DNA from: Bufo bufo
Taxonomy: Eukaryota; Chordata; Amphibia; Anura; Bufonidae
Assembly (NCBI RefSeq): GCF_905171765.1
Contig: NC_053389.1
Location: forward strand, 218,618,624-218,682,623
Direction of reading: 5' to 3'
DNA: 64,000 nucleotides
Shown: positions 42,206 through 51,332 of the stretch, piece by piece
Numbering within the stretch: the stretch's first letter is position 1
Layout of the letters: the number at the start of each line of letters is the position of its first letter
Program-made: the position numbers and the translations under genes
Notes under the pieces: generated by a model
What the model saw: only the letters and a program-made list of their open reading frames with translations
The model's database searches: none
Told to the model about the DNA's origin: nothing

Positions 42206-42949
42206 TCCCGTTTCTTTTAAATGTTCTGATGTTTTGTAAGATCCCCAAATGAATGAGCTGATTGGAGCTGAGTTTGCACATAAAATATATATAATCATAG
42301 GGGTTCTCTGCTGAGATCCTTTCCCCGTTTCTCCATTCCTCCTGGAATGCATGTCCCTTCAAGCTGTGCCACAGTCAGTGCTTACAGCATCAGAATCTGC
42401 AAGCAATCACCCTCATTGGATAGGGAATGGCAATGTCCACATCTCAGTTTATTAATTCCCTTAAGGAATAGAAGAGGTACAGCAAAATTCATAGTTCTAA
42501 GGGGTCAAACTACCATCATTAACAGTGAAGCCCTGCCGCTCCGCCTTCCTTGCTGTGCCAAAGTTGTTCAAGGGAGTAGAGATGAATCTCCACAGGTTCT
42601 TATTATAGTTAGATCTGAGAATTAGAGAAGGGTCTCCTCACTCTCCTTAGGGGGGAATATCATCAGGGCACAGAATAAAGAGATACATGTAAAAATGTGC
42701 ACATCAGAGTTGACCGCATCCCCCAAAATTTTATATTTGATTTGGTTGAATCAGCCGTCAGATTTGATTTGGTCCGAATAAATTTGTCCCCAATTGAATG
42801 TGCCCTGATTGCCCGAAAAGTCACGTATAACACTGTATCCAACCCCTTTCGAGCTCTTTAATGCCAAGACAGCATTAGTAATGTCACAGTGACATACAGT
42901 ATATGGCTATGGGTAAAGGTATGGTAACTGGCGGTAACAAACAGCCTGT
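42206..42949. other. Anonymous sequence
   Basis: No coding or element signature recognised. Confidence 0.3.
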
Positions 42950-43004
42950 TTAACCACTTTCCGTCCGCCCATAAGATATAAACGTCCTATGGGTGGATCT
43001 CTAT

Positions 43005-43396
43005 TTCTGAATGGACGTTCCAGAACGTCCGTTCAGAAACTGCAGCTGCACGCTAATCGTGCAGCTGCTGATCGGGTGTCCCGCTGTCATTGACAGCAGG
43101 ACAACCCAGAGAGAAGGCAGGGACAGTGCCTAGGTGTCCCTGCCTTGTAGATCGCTGTATACACATCGCTCACCGAGCGCTGTGTATGCAGAGCAGGAAG
43201 CGCTATGCGCTTCCTGTTCCGGCCCGGCGGTCATGTGACCGCCGGGACCGGAGAGTGCAGGAGCTGTGTGAGGTCTTTCACAGACCTCGATCAGCCCTGC
43301 ACTGAGGCTGTACAGCGCAGTATTGCGCTGTACAGCCTCTCTGGGGGGTGTATTTCCACTGTAACTGGGGCTACTATGTCAGCCCCAGTTACAGGA
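43005..43396. repeat. Run of consecutive perfect hairpins (copy 2)
   Basis: Nearly unbroken inverted repeats: 43005-43038 (TTCTGAATGGACGTT arms), 43042-43068 (GCAGCTGCACG arms), 43074-43107 (GGGTGTCC...), 43113-43143 (GGCAGGGACA arms), about 43161-43195, 43196-43216 (AGGAAGCGC arms), 43219-43253 (TCCGG.CCCGGCGGTCA arms), 43269-43287 (GAGGTCT arms), 43302-43338 (GAGGCTGTACAGCGCA arms) and 43361-43392 (GTAACTGGGGCT arms). Confidence 0.9.
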
Positions 43397-45122
43397 GAAA
43401 TCAACAGTGAAAAAAAAAAGAAAAAGTGAAGTAAATGTCCCCCAGAGGTCTTGTATGACCTTATGGGGGACGAAAAGTGTAAAATAAAAAAATAATAAAT
43501 AAAGGGTTGAAAAAATAAAATAAAAAAAAGTTTCACATGTAAAAAAAAGTCCCCAAGTAAGGAATAAAAAAAATTTGTTAAAAATAGAAAAAATAAAATA
43601 AAATAGACATATTTGGTATTGCCGCGTCCGTAAAAACCAGCTCTATAAAAATATCACATGACCTAACCCCTCGGGTGAACACCGTAAAAAAAAAAAAAAA
43701 AAAACTGTGTCAAAACAAGCAATTTTTGTCACCTTACATCACAAAAGGTGCAACACCAAGTGATCAAAAACGCGTATGTCCCACAAAATGGCACCATCAC
43801 CTCATCCCGCAAAAAATGAGCCCCTACATAAGAAAATCTCTCAAAAAATAAAAAAACTATAGCTCTTAGAACATGGAGACACTAAAACATCATTTTTTTC
43901 CCCTCAAAAATGCTATTATTGTGTTAAAGTGAAACAAATAAAAAAAAGTATACATATTAGGTATTGCCGCGTCCGTAAAAACCAGCTCTATAAAAATATC
44001 ACATGAGCTAACCCCTCAGGTGAACACCGTAAAAAAATAAAAATAAAAAAACTGTGTCAAAACAAGCAATTTTTGTCACCTTGCATCACAAAAGGTGCAA
44101 CACCAAGTGATCAAAAACACGTATGTCCCACAAAATGGTACCAATAAAACCGTCACCTCATCCCGCAATAAATGAGCGCCTACATAAGAAAATCTCTCAA
44201 AAAATAAAAAAACTATAGCTCTCAGAACATGGACACATAAAAACATAATATTTTTGTTTCAAAAATGCTATTATTGTGTAAAACTTTAATAAATGAGAAA
44301 AAGTATATATATTAGGTATCGCCACGTCCGTAACAATCTGCTCTATAAAAATGTCACTTGACTGAACCACTCAGGTGAACGCTGTAAAAATAAATAAATA
44401 GAAACTGTGCTAAAACAACCAATTTTTTGGTCACCTTGCCCCATAAAGTGTTATAATGGATGATCAAAAAATCATATGTACCCAAAAATAGTACTAATAA
44501 AACTGGCACCTTATCCCCTAGTTTCCAAAATGGGATCACTTCTTGGAAGTTTCTACTGTAAGGGTGCATCAGGGGGCTTCAAATGGGATATGGCATCTAA
44601 AAACCATGTGGAGCTCCTTTTCTTCTGCGCCCTGCGTGTGCCCATACAGCAGTTTATGACCACATGTGGGGTGTTTATGTAAACCGCAGAATCTGAGTAA
44701 TAAATATTGAGTTTTGTTTGGCTGTTAACCATCGATGTGTTAAACAAAAAATTGGATTAAAATGGAAAATCTGCCAAAAAAGTGAAATTTAAAAATTTGA
44801 TCTCCATTTTCCTTTAATTCTTGCGGAACGCCTAAAGGGTTAACAAAGTTTGTAAAATCGGTTTTGAATACCTTGAGGGGTGTAGTTTCTACAATGGGGT
44901 CATTTATGGGGGTATCCACTATGTAGGCCCCACAAAGTGACTTCAGACCTGAACTGGTCCTTAAAAAGTGGGTTTTGGCAATTTTCTTAAAAATTTGAAG
45001 AATTGCTTCTAAACTTCTAAGCCTTCTAACGTCCTAAAAAAATAAAATGACATTTCCAAAATGATGCCAACATAAAGTAGACATATGGGGAATGTTAAGT
45101 AATAAATATTTTATGAGGTATC

Positions 45123-45211
45123 TGTGACAGATCCATCTGTATAGGCCTATATTGCTGGTTCGTCTGTTTGCCTTCATTTCGCTGGATTTCCTGCCCGTAT
45201 GCCCCTGTTCG
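45123..45211 (+). repeat. Gmr1-like 5' LTR, first 89 bp
   Basis: Identical to the first 89 bases of the 3' LTR (55811-55899) and ends at CTGTTCG, where the Ngaro element starts. Confidence 0.93.
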
Positions 45212-45350
45212 AGTGAGGCCGTACTGGGGATGCAGTTGAGGGGAGGCCGACATGATAGGGTTTGGACTGAGTGGGCCGGTAGTGTAGGGGTTAAGGAGTT
45301 TGAAAAGGATGGTGGGTGGAGAGTAGAGTGGGTGGGCTGTTAGGTTAGGT

Positions 45351-45356
45351 TATAAG
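45351..45356 (+). promoter_or_regulatory. TATA box of the Ngaro element
   Basis: TATAAG preceded by GGTTAGGT; the expected start about 30 bases downstream falls near CCATTTTAGTTCAG, and the first ATG of ORF1 is at 45432. Putative. Confidence 0.5.
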
Positions 45357-45431
45357 AGGGGGAGGTAACCGGCGCCATTTTAGTTCAGTCAGTTGAGGTG
45401 AAGAACTAGAACTTGAACTATCACTCACAGC

Positions 45432-47090
45432 ATGTCGGTGGATCAAATCATCCAGCAGTTGCGGGCAGCGGCTGAAGTCCGGGGACCCGAATGGCTGCAG
45501 GAGCAGGTGTCCGGCCTGCTCCAGGGGGCGGCGGTGAGTAATGTCAGCTCACCGCCACGGGCGAGACGGCCGCGGCGGGTACGGCCGCCGGCGCGCCTTA
45601 GTCCAGAGGCGACCCCCAGGGCTCGGCGCCGGGTGCGGAGCCCCTCCGGGGACCCTCCGCGACCCGGGGCTGGCAGGGTGTCGGTTGCCAGTGCTGCCCG
45701 GAGCGGGAGGAATCAAAATGCACGGCGGGGCCCAGTTTCAGGCGGTGGGATTCCCCCCCCCCCCCCGCCTTCAGCATCGCGAGACGTGGGATCGGGACCT
45801 GGTTCGGCGGGTGCCCCTAGTCCAGGGGAGGCCGCTCGGCGAGGGAGTGAGGTCGGGTTAATCGCGGCTGTGCGTCTGGAGCCGGTGGAGGTGCACAGGC
45901 CGGAGGCGGTGGACGGACATCATGGCGGAGGCTCCGCCCACGGAGGAAGGTCGTGTCAGGACGCATCCAGCCGGCTGGCTGGGATGTCTGCGGCGACGAG
46001 TGAGCAGTCCCTTGCAAGGAGAGAAGAGGATGGGAGCATGCCAGAGGATCATCAGGAGGCAGGATCTTCGGCTGCGGGGTTCACACCCCCCCGGCAGCCA
46101 GGTGAGGGGGTTGGGGGGGGGGCACTTAATCCATGTGCGGGTTGCCCAGGGGGGATGGGGGGGTCACAAGGGGACCTGGGGAAAGGTTTGGGGCAGTTTT
46201 TTCAGAGTTTGGCGGGGTGGATGTCAGGTTTTGGGGTGGCTGGTGTTTCCCCGGTGCAGGCGTGGGGGATGGGGGCCGGGGGTAGTAGGGTGGTTGGTGA
46301 TGCGGCTGGCAGAGCGTGTGATTCGGTGTCAGTGCAGACACAGGTGGGGGGGGAGGCGGATAAGCAGGTAGTGGAGGACGGGGCGCGTGGCGAGGTATAT
46401 GTATGCTTTGAGGGGCCACTAGGGGCGCATTTAAAGCAGGAAGTGCGGGAGAGGATCTGGAGGGGGGAATATGTAGAAATATTTTCCTTGCTCCCTCTAG
46501 AGAGGTTTAATTTGGACAAGGTAAAAAGAGATGAGGGAAAAAAGGAGGAGGAAGAAAAACGGAGGTTTCGTCTGATCCCACGGACTTTTTCTAATTGGCT
46601 TCAGGCCTTTGCTATTTTGGCTAGCGTGGTTGGGGAGCGGAAGCCGGAGTGTTGTTCGTCTCTCTTTTGTTATATGAATGCGATTGGGGAGGCCTGGCGG
46701 GTATATGGGGGGACTGGCTGGCTGCGGTATGACGAGCAATTTCGACAGAGGATGTCGGTTCATAGCAGCATAAGGTGGGATCATAAGGATATTGGGTTAT
46801 GGATGAGGGTGATGGCTCCTGTACGGGCGGGGCAGTCCTTTCGGAGTGAGTCGGGGGGATCTGGGCAGTCGGCATTCTCGGTCGCTTCCGCAAAGGGACT
46901 CTGTTTCCTTTTCAATGAAGGGAGTTGTAAGTTTGGGTCAAAGTGCAGATTTAAGCACGAGTGTTCAGGGTGTGGAGGTTCCCATGGGGCCAACAGGTGT
47001 TTTAGAGGTAACAGACAGAGAGGTGGGGATGCGGCTGGAAAAGGGCCTGACGCCAGTGCTGGTGGGAAGGATGGAGCCCTACTTAAGTAG
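45432..47090 (+). CDS. Ngaro ORF1, Gag-like with CCCH zinc finger
   Basis: 552 aa. The N-terminus (MSVDQIIQQLRAAAEVRG) is followed by a long basic Arg/Pro/Gly-rich low-complexity region (~40-300), a more ordered region ~325-470 (LKQEVRERIWRGEYVEIFSLL; FSNWLQAFAILASVVG; YDEQFRQRM) and, near the C-terminus, a zinc finger CFLFNEGSCKFGSKCRFKH (C-x7-C-x5-C-x3-H) plus CSGCGGSHGANRC. Likely an RNA-binding structural protein of the element. It overlaps the RT frame by about 245 bases, so translation of RT probably uses a frameshift or a later start. Very G-rich, unlike the flanks. Confidence 0.85.
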   Translation: MSVDQIIQQLRAAAEVRGPEWLQEQVSGLLQGAAVSNVSSPPRARRPRRVRPPARLSPEATPRARRRVRSPSGDPPRPGAGRVSVASAARSGRNQNARRGPVSGGGIPPPPPPSASRDVGSGPGSAGAPSPGEAARRGSEVGLIAAVRLEPVEVHRPEAVDGHHGGGSAHGGRSCQDASSRLAGMSAATSEQSLARREEDGSMPEDHQEAGSSAAGFTPPRQPGEGVGGGALNPCAGCPGGMGGSQGDLGKGLGQFFQSLAGWMSGFGVAGVSPVQAWGMGAGGSRVVGDAAGRACDSVSVQTQVGGEADKQVVEDGARGEVYVCFEGPLGAHLKQEVRERIWRGEYVEIFSLLPLERFNLDKVKRDEGKKEEEEKRRFRLIPRTFSNWLQAFAILASVVGERKPECCSSLFCYMNAIGEAWRVYGGTGWLRYDEQFRQRMSVHSSIRWDHKDIGLWMRVMAPVRAGQSFRSESGGSGQSAFSVASAKGLCFLFNEGSCKFGSKCRFKHECSGCGGSHGANRCFRGNRQRGGDAAGKGPDASAGGKDGALLK

Positions 47091-48636
47091 GTATCCAAAA
47101 GGAGGGGTGGCGGAATTCTTGAGGGACGGGTTTAATAAGGGTTTTTCTATACCGTCGGCACCGTTGCCGGTAGTTCTGAGGAAGAGGAATTTGCGCTCGG
47201 CATTGGAACACCCGGAGGTGGTGGCTGATAAGTTGGCTAGGGAAGTTGCTTTAGGGAGAATGGGCGGTCCTTATTCGGAGCTTCCGCTGGTTGGTTTGCG
47301 TGTATCACCTTTGGGGATTGTACCTAAGAAGGAGCCGAATAAGTTTCAGCTCATTCATCATTTGTCATACCCGAAGGGTGCGTCGGTCAATGAAGGTATT
47401 GATCCAGAGCTTTGTTCGGTGGCATACACTTCATTTGACGCGGCGGTAGGTTGGGTGCGGAAGTTAGGGGTGGGGACGCTGTTAGCTAAGACAGATATTG
47501 AGGCGGCGTTCCGGCTCCTACCTGTGAATCCAGACAGTTTGCATTTGTTAGGGTGCTACTGGGATGGACAGTACTATGTAGACAGGTGCTTACCAATGGG
47601 GTGTTCAGTGTCTTGTGCATATTTCGAAGCGTTTAGTTCATTTCTGGAGTGGGTTGTTAAGGACGTTTCGGGTTGTTCATCCATTATTCATTATTTGGAT
47701 GACTTCCTTTGTTTGGGCCCGGCGGGGTCTAAGGTTTGTTCGGTGTTGTTGAGCACGGTGGAGTCGGTTTTTGGGAGGTTTGGGGTACCATTGGCAGAAG
47801 AGAAGACTGTGGGTCCTACTTCGGAGTTGAGTTTTTTGGGCATTATGATTAACACGGACAGGATGGAGTGTCGTTTTCCTGAGGAGAAGGTACATGATTT
47901 GAGGTTGGTGGTGGAGCAGGCGCGGAGGGCAGTGAAGATTAGGCTGAAGGATTTGCAATCTTTGTTGGGCAAACTCAATTTTGCATGCAGGATTATGCCG
48001 ATGGGGAGGATCTTTTGTCGACGGTTGGCGGGGGCTACGGCTGGTGTTACGGCCCCGCATCATTTTGTCAGGTTGGGTAAGGAATTTAAAAGGGATCTGG
48101 CGGTTTGGGCGGAATTTCTGCTGCATTTTAATGGTAGGGCGTTGGTTTTAGGGGAGACGGTGGATAGTTTCGATTTTGATTTATTTTCAGATGCGGCTGG
48201 GGGTTCAGGGTTTGGGGTATATTGTCATGGGCAGTGGAGTGCGGGGATTTGGCCTATTTCTTGGGTGGAGCGGGGTTGGGTTAAGAACCTGGCGTTATTG
48301 GAGCTTTTCCCAATTGTGCTTGCAGTGGTTTTATGGGGGGATTGTTTTAGGAATAAGAATATTAGATTTCATTGTGATAATTTGGGGGTTGTACAGGCCA
48401 TTAATAACTTGACAGCGTCATCGCCGCCTGTAATCCGTTTGTTGCAGCATTTGGTTTTACTTTGTCTATCACTGAATGCTTGGATTGTGGCTGTTCATGT
48501 GCCGGGTGTGTCTAATGATATTGCTGATGCCCTTTCTCGTTCGCAGTGGGAGCGGTTTCGGCAGTTGGCGCCGGGAGCGGACGGCGAGGGGTTGGTGTGC
48601 CCGGATTCGATGTGGGAGCTGTTGGAGGTACCATAG
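46846..48636 (+). CDS. Ngaro reverse transcriptase - RNase H
   Basis: 596 aa as an open frame; the true N-terminus may lie further in because the first ~70 codons overlap the ORF1 zinc finger region. RT motifs: FQLIHHLSYPKG, AKTDIEAAFRL (first Asp), LPMGCSVSCAYFE and HYLDDFLC (YLDD). RNase H: DLFSDAAGGSGFG (Asp), LLELFPIVLAVV (Glu), FHCDNLGVVQAIN (Asp), GVSNDIADALSR (Asp). All catalytic residues are present and no stop occurs. It copies the element RNA to DNA. It overlaps the recombinase frame by 91 bases. Confidence 0.93.
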   Translation: MSRGDLGSRHSRSLPQRDSVSFSMKGVVSLGQSADLSTSVQGVEVPMGPTGVLEVTDREVGMRLEKGLTPVLVGRMEPYLSRYPKGGVAEFLRDGFNKGFSIPSAPLPVVLRKRNLRSALEHPEVVADKLAREVALGRMGGPYSELPLVGLRVSPLGIVPKKEPNKFQLIHHLSYPKGASVNEGIDPELCSVAYTSFDAAVGWVRKLGVGTLLAKTDIEAAFRLLPVNPDSLHLLGCYWDGQYYVDRCLPMGCSVSCAYFEAFSSFLEWVVKDVSGCSSIIHYLDDFLCLGPAGSKVCSVLLSTVESVFGRFGVPLAEEKTVGPTSELSFLGIMINTDRMECRFPEEKVHDLRLVVEQARRAVKIRLKDLQSLLGKLNFACRIMPMGRIFCRRLAGATAGVTAPHHFVRLGKEFKRDLAVWAEFLLHFNGRALVLGETVDSFDFDLFSDAAGGSGFGVYCHGQWSAGIWPISWVERGWVKNLALLELFPIVLAVVLWGDCFRNKNIRFHCDNLGVVQAINNLTASSPPVIRLLQHLVLLCLSLNAWIVAVHVPGVSNDIADALSRSQWERFRQLAPGADGEGLVCPDSMWELLEVP

Positions 48637-49517
48637 GAAGGTTGCTACAGGACTCAATGAGTGCTGGGACATGGGTAGCTTACGGTAAAGCGTGGAGTGA
48701 ATGGCAGAGGTGGTGTGAGGATTTGGGGGTGGTAGTGGATGAAGGGGAGACTCCTCTGTTGTTGTTCTTGGGGCATGTGAAAGAGCAGGGATGGTCTGTT
48801 GCTAAGATGAATAGATGGATGGCGGGACTTGCTTTTGGTTTCAAGTTGAGGGGGTTACCGGATGTGACAAAGACGTTTTTGGTAAGGCAGGTGTTAAAGG
48901 GTTGGAGGCGTGGGAAGCGGGCTGAGGACAGGAGGAGGCCAGTCTCTTTTGATTTGTTGGTAAAATTGGGTGTGCAAGTGGAGGTGTGTTGTCGATCGGT
49001 GTGGGAGGTAAAACTGTTCAGGGTTGCTTTTTCTTTAGCCTTTTTTGGGGCATTTCGTTTGGGGGAATTGGTGTGTGGCAGTGTTCGGTCTGTTGGTGGT
49101 GGTTTGTTGAAGGAGGATGTTGGGTTAGCGGGGGACAGGGTTGTCATTAGGATTCGTAGGTCTAAGACGGACAAGGAAGGAAAGGGCAGTTTTGTCCGGT
49201 TGTTTGAGGTCCCGGGCTGTGCTATGTGCCCTGTGCAGTGCTTGCGGGAGTATGATTTGGGGGGTGTTACATCAACGGGTCCATTGCTTAGGCATGAGGA
49301 CGGATCATATCTGTCACGATATCAGTTCATGGCGGTGTTTAAGCTCTGCCTGCGTGAGTTGGGGATTGCAGCGGAAGATTTTACTGGGCATTCGTTCAGG
49401 ATAGGTGCCGCCACTGAAGCGGCGAGAGCAGGGATGAGTGATGAAGTGATTAAGAAGATTGGGAGATGGGAGTCAGCGAGGTTTAGGTCTTACATTAGGG
49501 TGGGTTTGTTGGTTTAA
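48546..49517 (+). CDS. Ngaro tyrosine recombinase
   Basis: 323 aa, with a real start probably after the overlap with RT (for example Met38, MSAGTWVAYGKAWSEW). N-terminal core-binding helices are followed by the catalytic domain with Arg171 in FGAFRLGEL, Lys207 in RRSKTDKEG, His282 and Arg285 in GHSFRIGAAT, and Tyr316 in RFRSYIRV: the full R-K-H-R-Y set. In DIRS/Ngaro elements it replaces integrase and inserts circular DNA without target duplication, consistent with the junctions seen here. The stop overlaps the next start as TAATG. Confidence 0.93.
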   Translation: MGAVSAVGAGSGRRGVGVPGFDVGAVGGTIGRLLQDSMSAGTWVAYGKAWSEWQRWCEDLGVVVDEGETPLLLFLGHVKEQGWSVAKMNRWMAGLAFGFKLRGLPDVTKTFLVRQVLKGWRRGKRAEDRRRPVSFDLLVKLGVQVEVCCRSVWEVKLFRVAFSLAFFGAFRLGELVCGSVRSVGGGLLKEDVGLAGDRVVIRIRRSKTDKEGKGSFVRLFEVPGCAMCPVQCLREYDLGGVTSTGPLLRHEDGSYLSRYQFMAVFKLCLRELGIAAEDFTGHSFRIGAATEAARAGMSDEVIKKIGRWESARFRSYIRVGLLV

Positions 49518-50167
49518 TGATGCTTGTCAAAATGATGGAGTCTAGTGTTTTTTCTTTGTTATTTCTTGCAGGTGATAGGCCCGCGTTGGTTTGGATACTC
49601 GGACATTCCTTTGTGTTCTGGGGGGCGCTAAGGGCGGATGTTCGTCCGGATGGAAGGCAGTTAGGGTTTGATCGGGATGTTGCAGTTGTTCGTTGGATTG
49701 GGGTAAGGGGGATGTTGTGGGAAGGGGTTATGAAGGAGGTTCACAGGTATGCACGGCTGGGTAGTCCTCCGGATGTATTGGTGTTACATGCGGGGGGGAA
49801 TGACTTGGGGGGTAAGCCGGTTAGGGAGTTGATTAGGGATGCAAAATTAGATTTGTTGCGTTTATGGTCTTTGTTCCCTGCCATGGTAACAGTTTGGTCG
49901 GACATAGTGCCTCGCCGAGTGTGGCGTGGGGCAAGGTCGGTGGAGCGTCTTAACAAAGCGAGGGTGAAGGTCAATAGGATTTTGGGAAAGTTCATGGCAA
50001 GGAATGGGGCAGTGGCAGTGCGTCATATGGAGCTGGAACCGGGTGTGGGGGCGTTTTGGAGGGCGGATGGAGTACATTTAAATGCTGTGGGGATTGATCT
50101 GTGGTCGCTTGGTCTGCAAGAAGGGATTGAGAGGGCTTTGAGGTCGTGGAGGAACGCGCAAGCCTGA
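49517..50167 (+). CDS. Ngaro SGNH-hydrolase-like protein
   Basis: 216 aa. SGNH/GDSL blocks: WILGHSFVF (block I, Ser nucleophile), VLHAGGNDLGG (block III with Gly-x-Asn-Asp) and ADGVHLNAVG (block V, DxxH). It is probably an esterase/lipase-type hydrolase; its substrate and role in transposition are unknown. Such an ORF is a known accessory of vertebrate Ngaro elements. The ATG overlaps the recombinase stop by one base (TAATG), suggesting reinitiation. No break. Confidence 0.88.
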   Translation: MMLVKMMESSVFSLLFLAGDRPALVWILGHSFVFWGALRADVRPDGRQLGFDRDVAVVRWIGVRGMLWEGVMKEVHRYARLGSPPDVLVLHAGGNDLGGKPVRELIRDAKLDLLRLWSLFPAMVTVWSDIVPRRVWRGARSVERLNKARVKVNRILGKFMARNGAVAVRHMELEPGVGAFWRADGVHLNAVGIDLWSLGLQEGIERALRSWRNAQA

Positions 50168-50589
50168 GGGAGGTGTCAGTTTGCGCGTCGTTGACGGTGG
50201 GAGGTCCTCGAAGTTGGTGGTACGGATACTTCGGAAAAATGGGAGGGCCTCAATGGTGGGGCTGGACTCCCATGGTTGGACGGTTGGCTGGTGTAAAAAG
50301 GCGTCCGTCAGTTGGTCTCCGAGCTGGTGTTTTACGGCTGGAGGCAAGATGGATGGGCCTGTTTTTTGGAGAGTTGTGATAACGAGTTCTGGGGCTTCAA
50401 GGACCTCCCTCGTCTGGGAATAAACAACTGGTGTTATGTTTATTTATGTTATGTATTTATTAATAAACGGCTGCTGTGGCCATTTAAATCCAAACTGGTC
50501 TCAGTGAGTTATTGTTAGCTTGAAATGGTAAAAGGGGTTTGAAAAGGGGTTTATAAGAGGCACACGAGGAATGGACAATACCCTACTCA

Positions 50590-51267
50590 TGTGTTTCCCC
50601 AAATACCGATTGGAACTACTGAACGGACGGCCACCCAGGAGAAGAGTGTGCTGCTAGTTAACCCATATGGCCTCATTGTTCACAAAGGACTTAAACTAAC
50701 TTGAACTCCTGGTCTAATGCGTGCCATTTTGGGATGTTAAATGTCTGTGTATTGAAAAGGGTTGTGACATTGTATGTTTAAATGGTGATGTCTGTTCTGT
50801 TGTACCCACATGTGTATTGTGGTTACCCTCTGTCTTGAGAGATAATGGGATTACTCCTCAGGTCTCCAGGGCAGAGAGGAGGAGACCATGATGCATTGTG
50901 GGGGATGTATTGTCTCTGTAGTGCTGCATGTCTGTCCTGTGTCAGTCTCCAGTCTGGTACCCTAGGGGCGTGTCCACCAGATGGAGACCTGCATAAATAC
51001 GGGTGGGTAGCCCTCAATAAAATTGATTCCTGTTTGACTTTCAAGACGGAGCTTGGTCTCGTTTGTGGAGGGATTTATTATTGGGACAGCGCTTTCGTAT
51101 ATTGCTAGCTGTGGAAGGAGTTCGACTGAATTGCTGATCGGGAGTTGCCACTTCGTATGCTCCATTCGGGAGTTTGACGATCGGCTGGATTAAAAACTGC
51201 ATTTCTGGAGAAAGGGGCTTATTCACTAAACGGCGGCTTCATCTACCTGGCGGTGAGTGTCGTAACA
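50590..51267 (+). repeat. Gmr1-like 5' LTR, last 678 bp
   Basis: Resumes with TGTGTTTCCCC after the Ngaro element and ends CGTAACA. GCATAAATAC (50991-51000) is the TATA-like box and AATAAA at 51017-51022 the polyadenylation signal. Followed by ATTGGTGGCAAGC, the likely primer-binding site. Confidence 0.93.
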
Positions 51268-51290
51268 ATTGGTGGCAAGCAACGGGATGA
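51268..51290 (+). promoter_or_regulatory. Gmr1-like primer-binding site (putative)
   Basis: ATTGGTGGCAAGCAACGGG begins two bases after the LTR with TGG, as a site pairing with a tRNA CCA end should. The tRNA was not identified. Confidence 0.5.
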
Positions 51291-51332
51291 ATCCCACTGC
51301 CCAGAAGGCCAGCTACAAATCCCAGGGTGGAA

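Larger units (their letters stand above)
45212..50589 (+). mobile_element. Ngaro-type tyrosine-recombinase retrotransposon, coding-complete
   Basis: 5,378 bp inserted in the Gmr1-like 5' LTR; the 3' LTR gives the empty site (CTGTTCG joined to TGTGTTTCC). There is no target duplication, as expected for recombinase-mediated insertion. It encodes a Gag-like protein, RT-RNase H, a tyrosine recombinase and an SGNH hydrolase, the set of Ngaro elements, and has no integrase or protease. TTTGAAAAGG and TTATAAGAGG occur near both ends (45299/45350 and 50539/50551), possibly part of the split direct repeats of Ngaro, which I could not resolve fully. AATAAA at about 50419 and 50461. Confidence 0.92.

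Noticed and set aside
45817..47098. Long minus-strand Pro/Ser-rich frames opposite the Ngaro ORF1
   Set aside because: G-rich coding DNA leaves the opposite strand open; no motifs.
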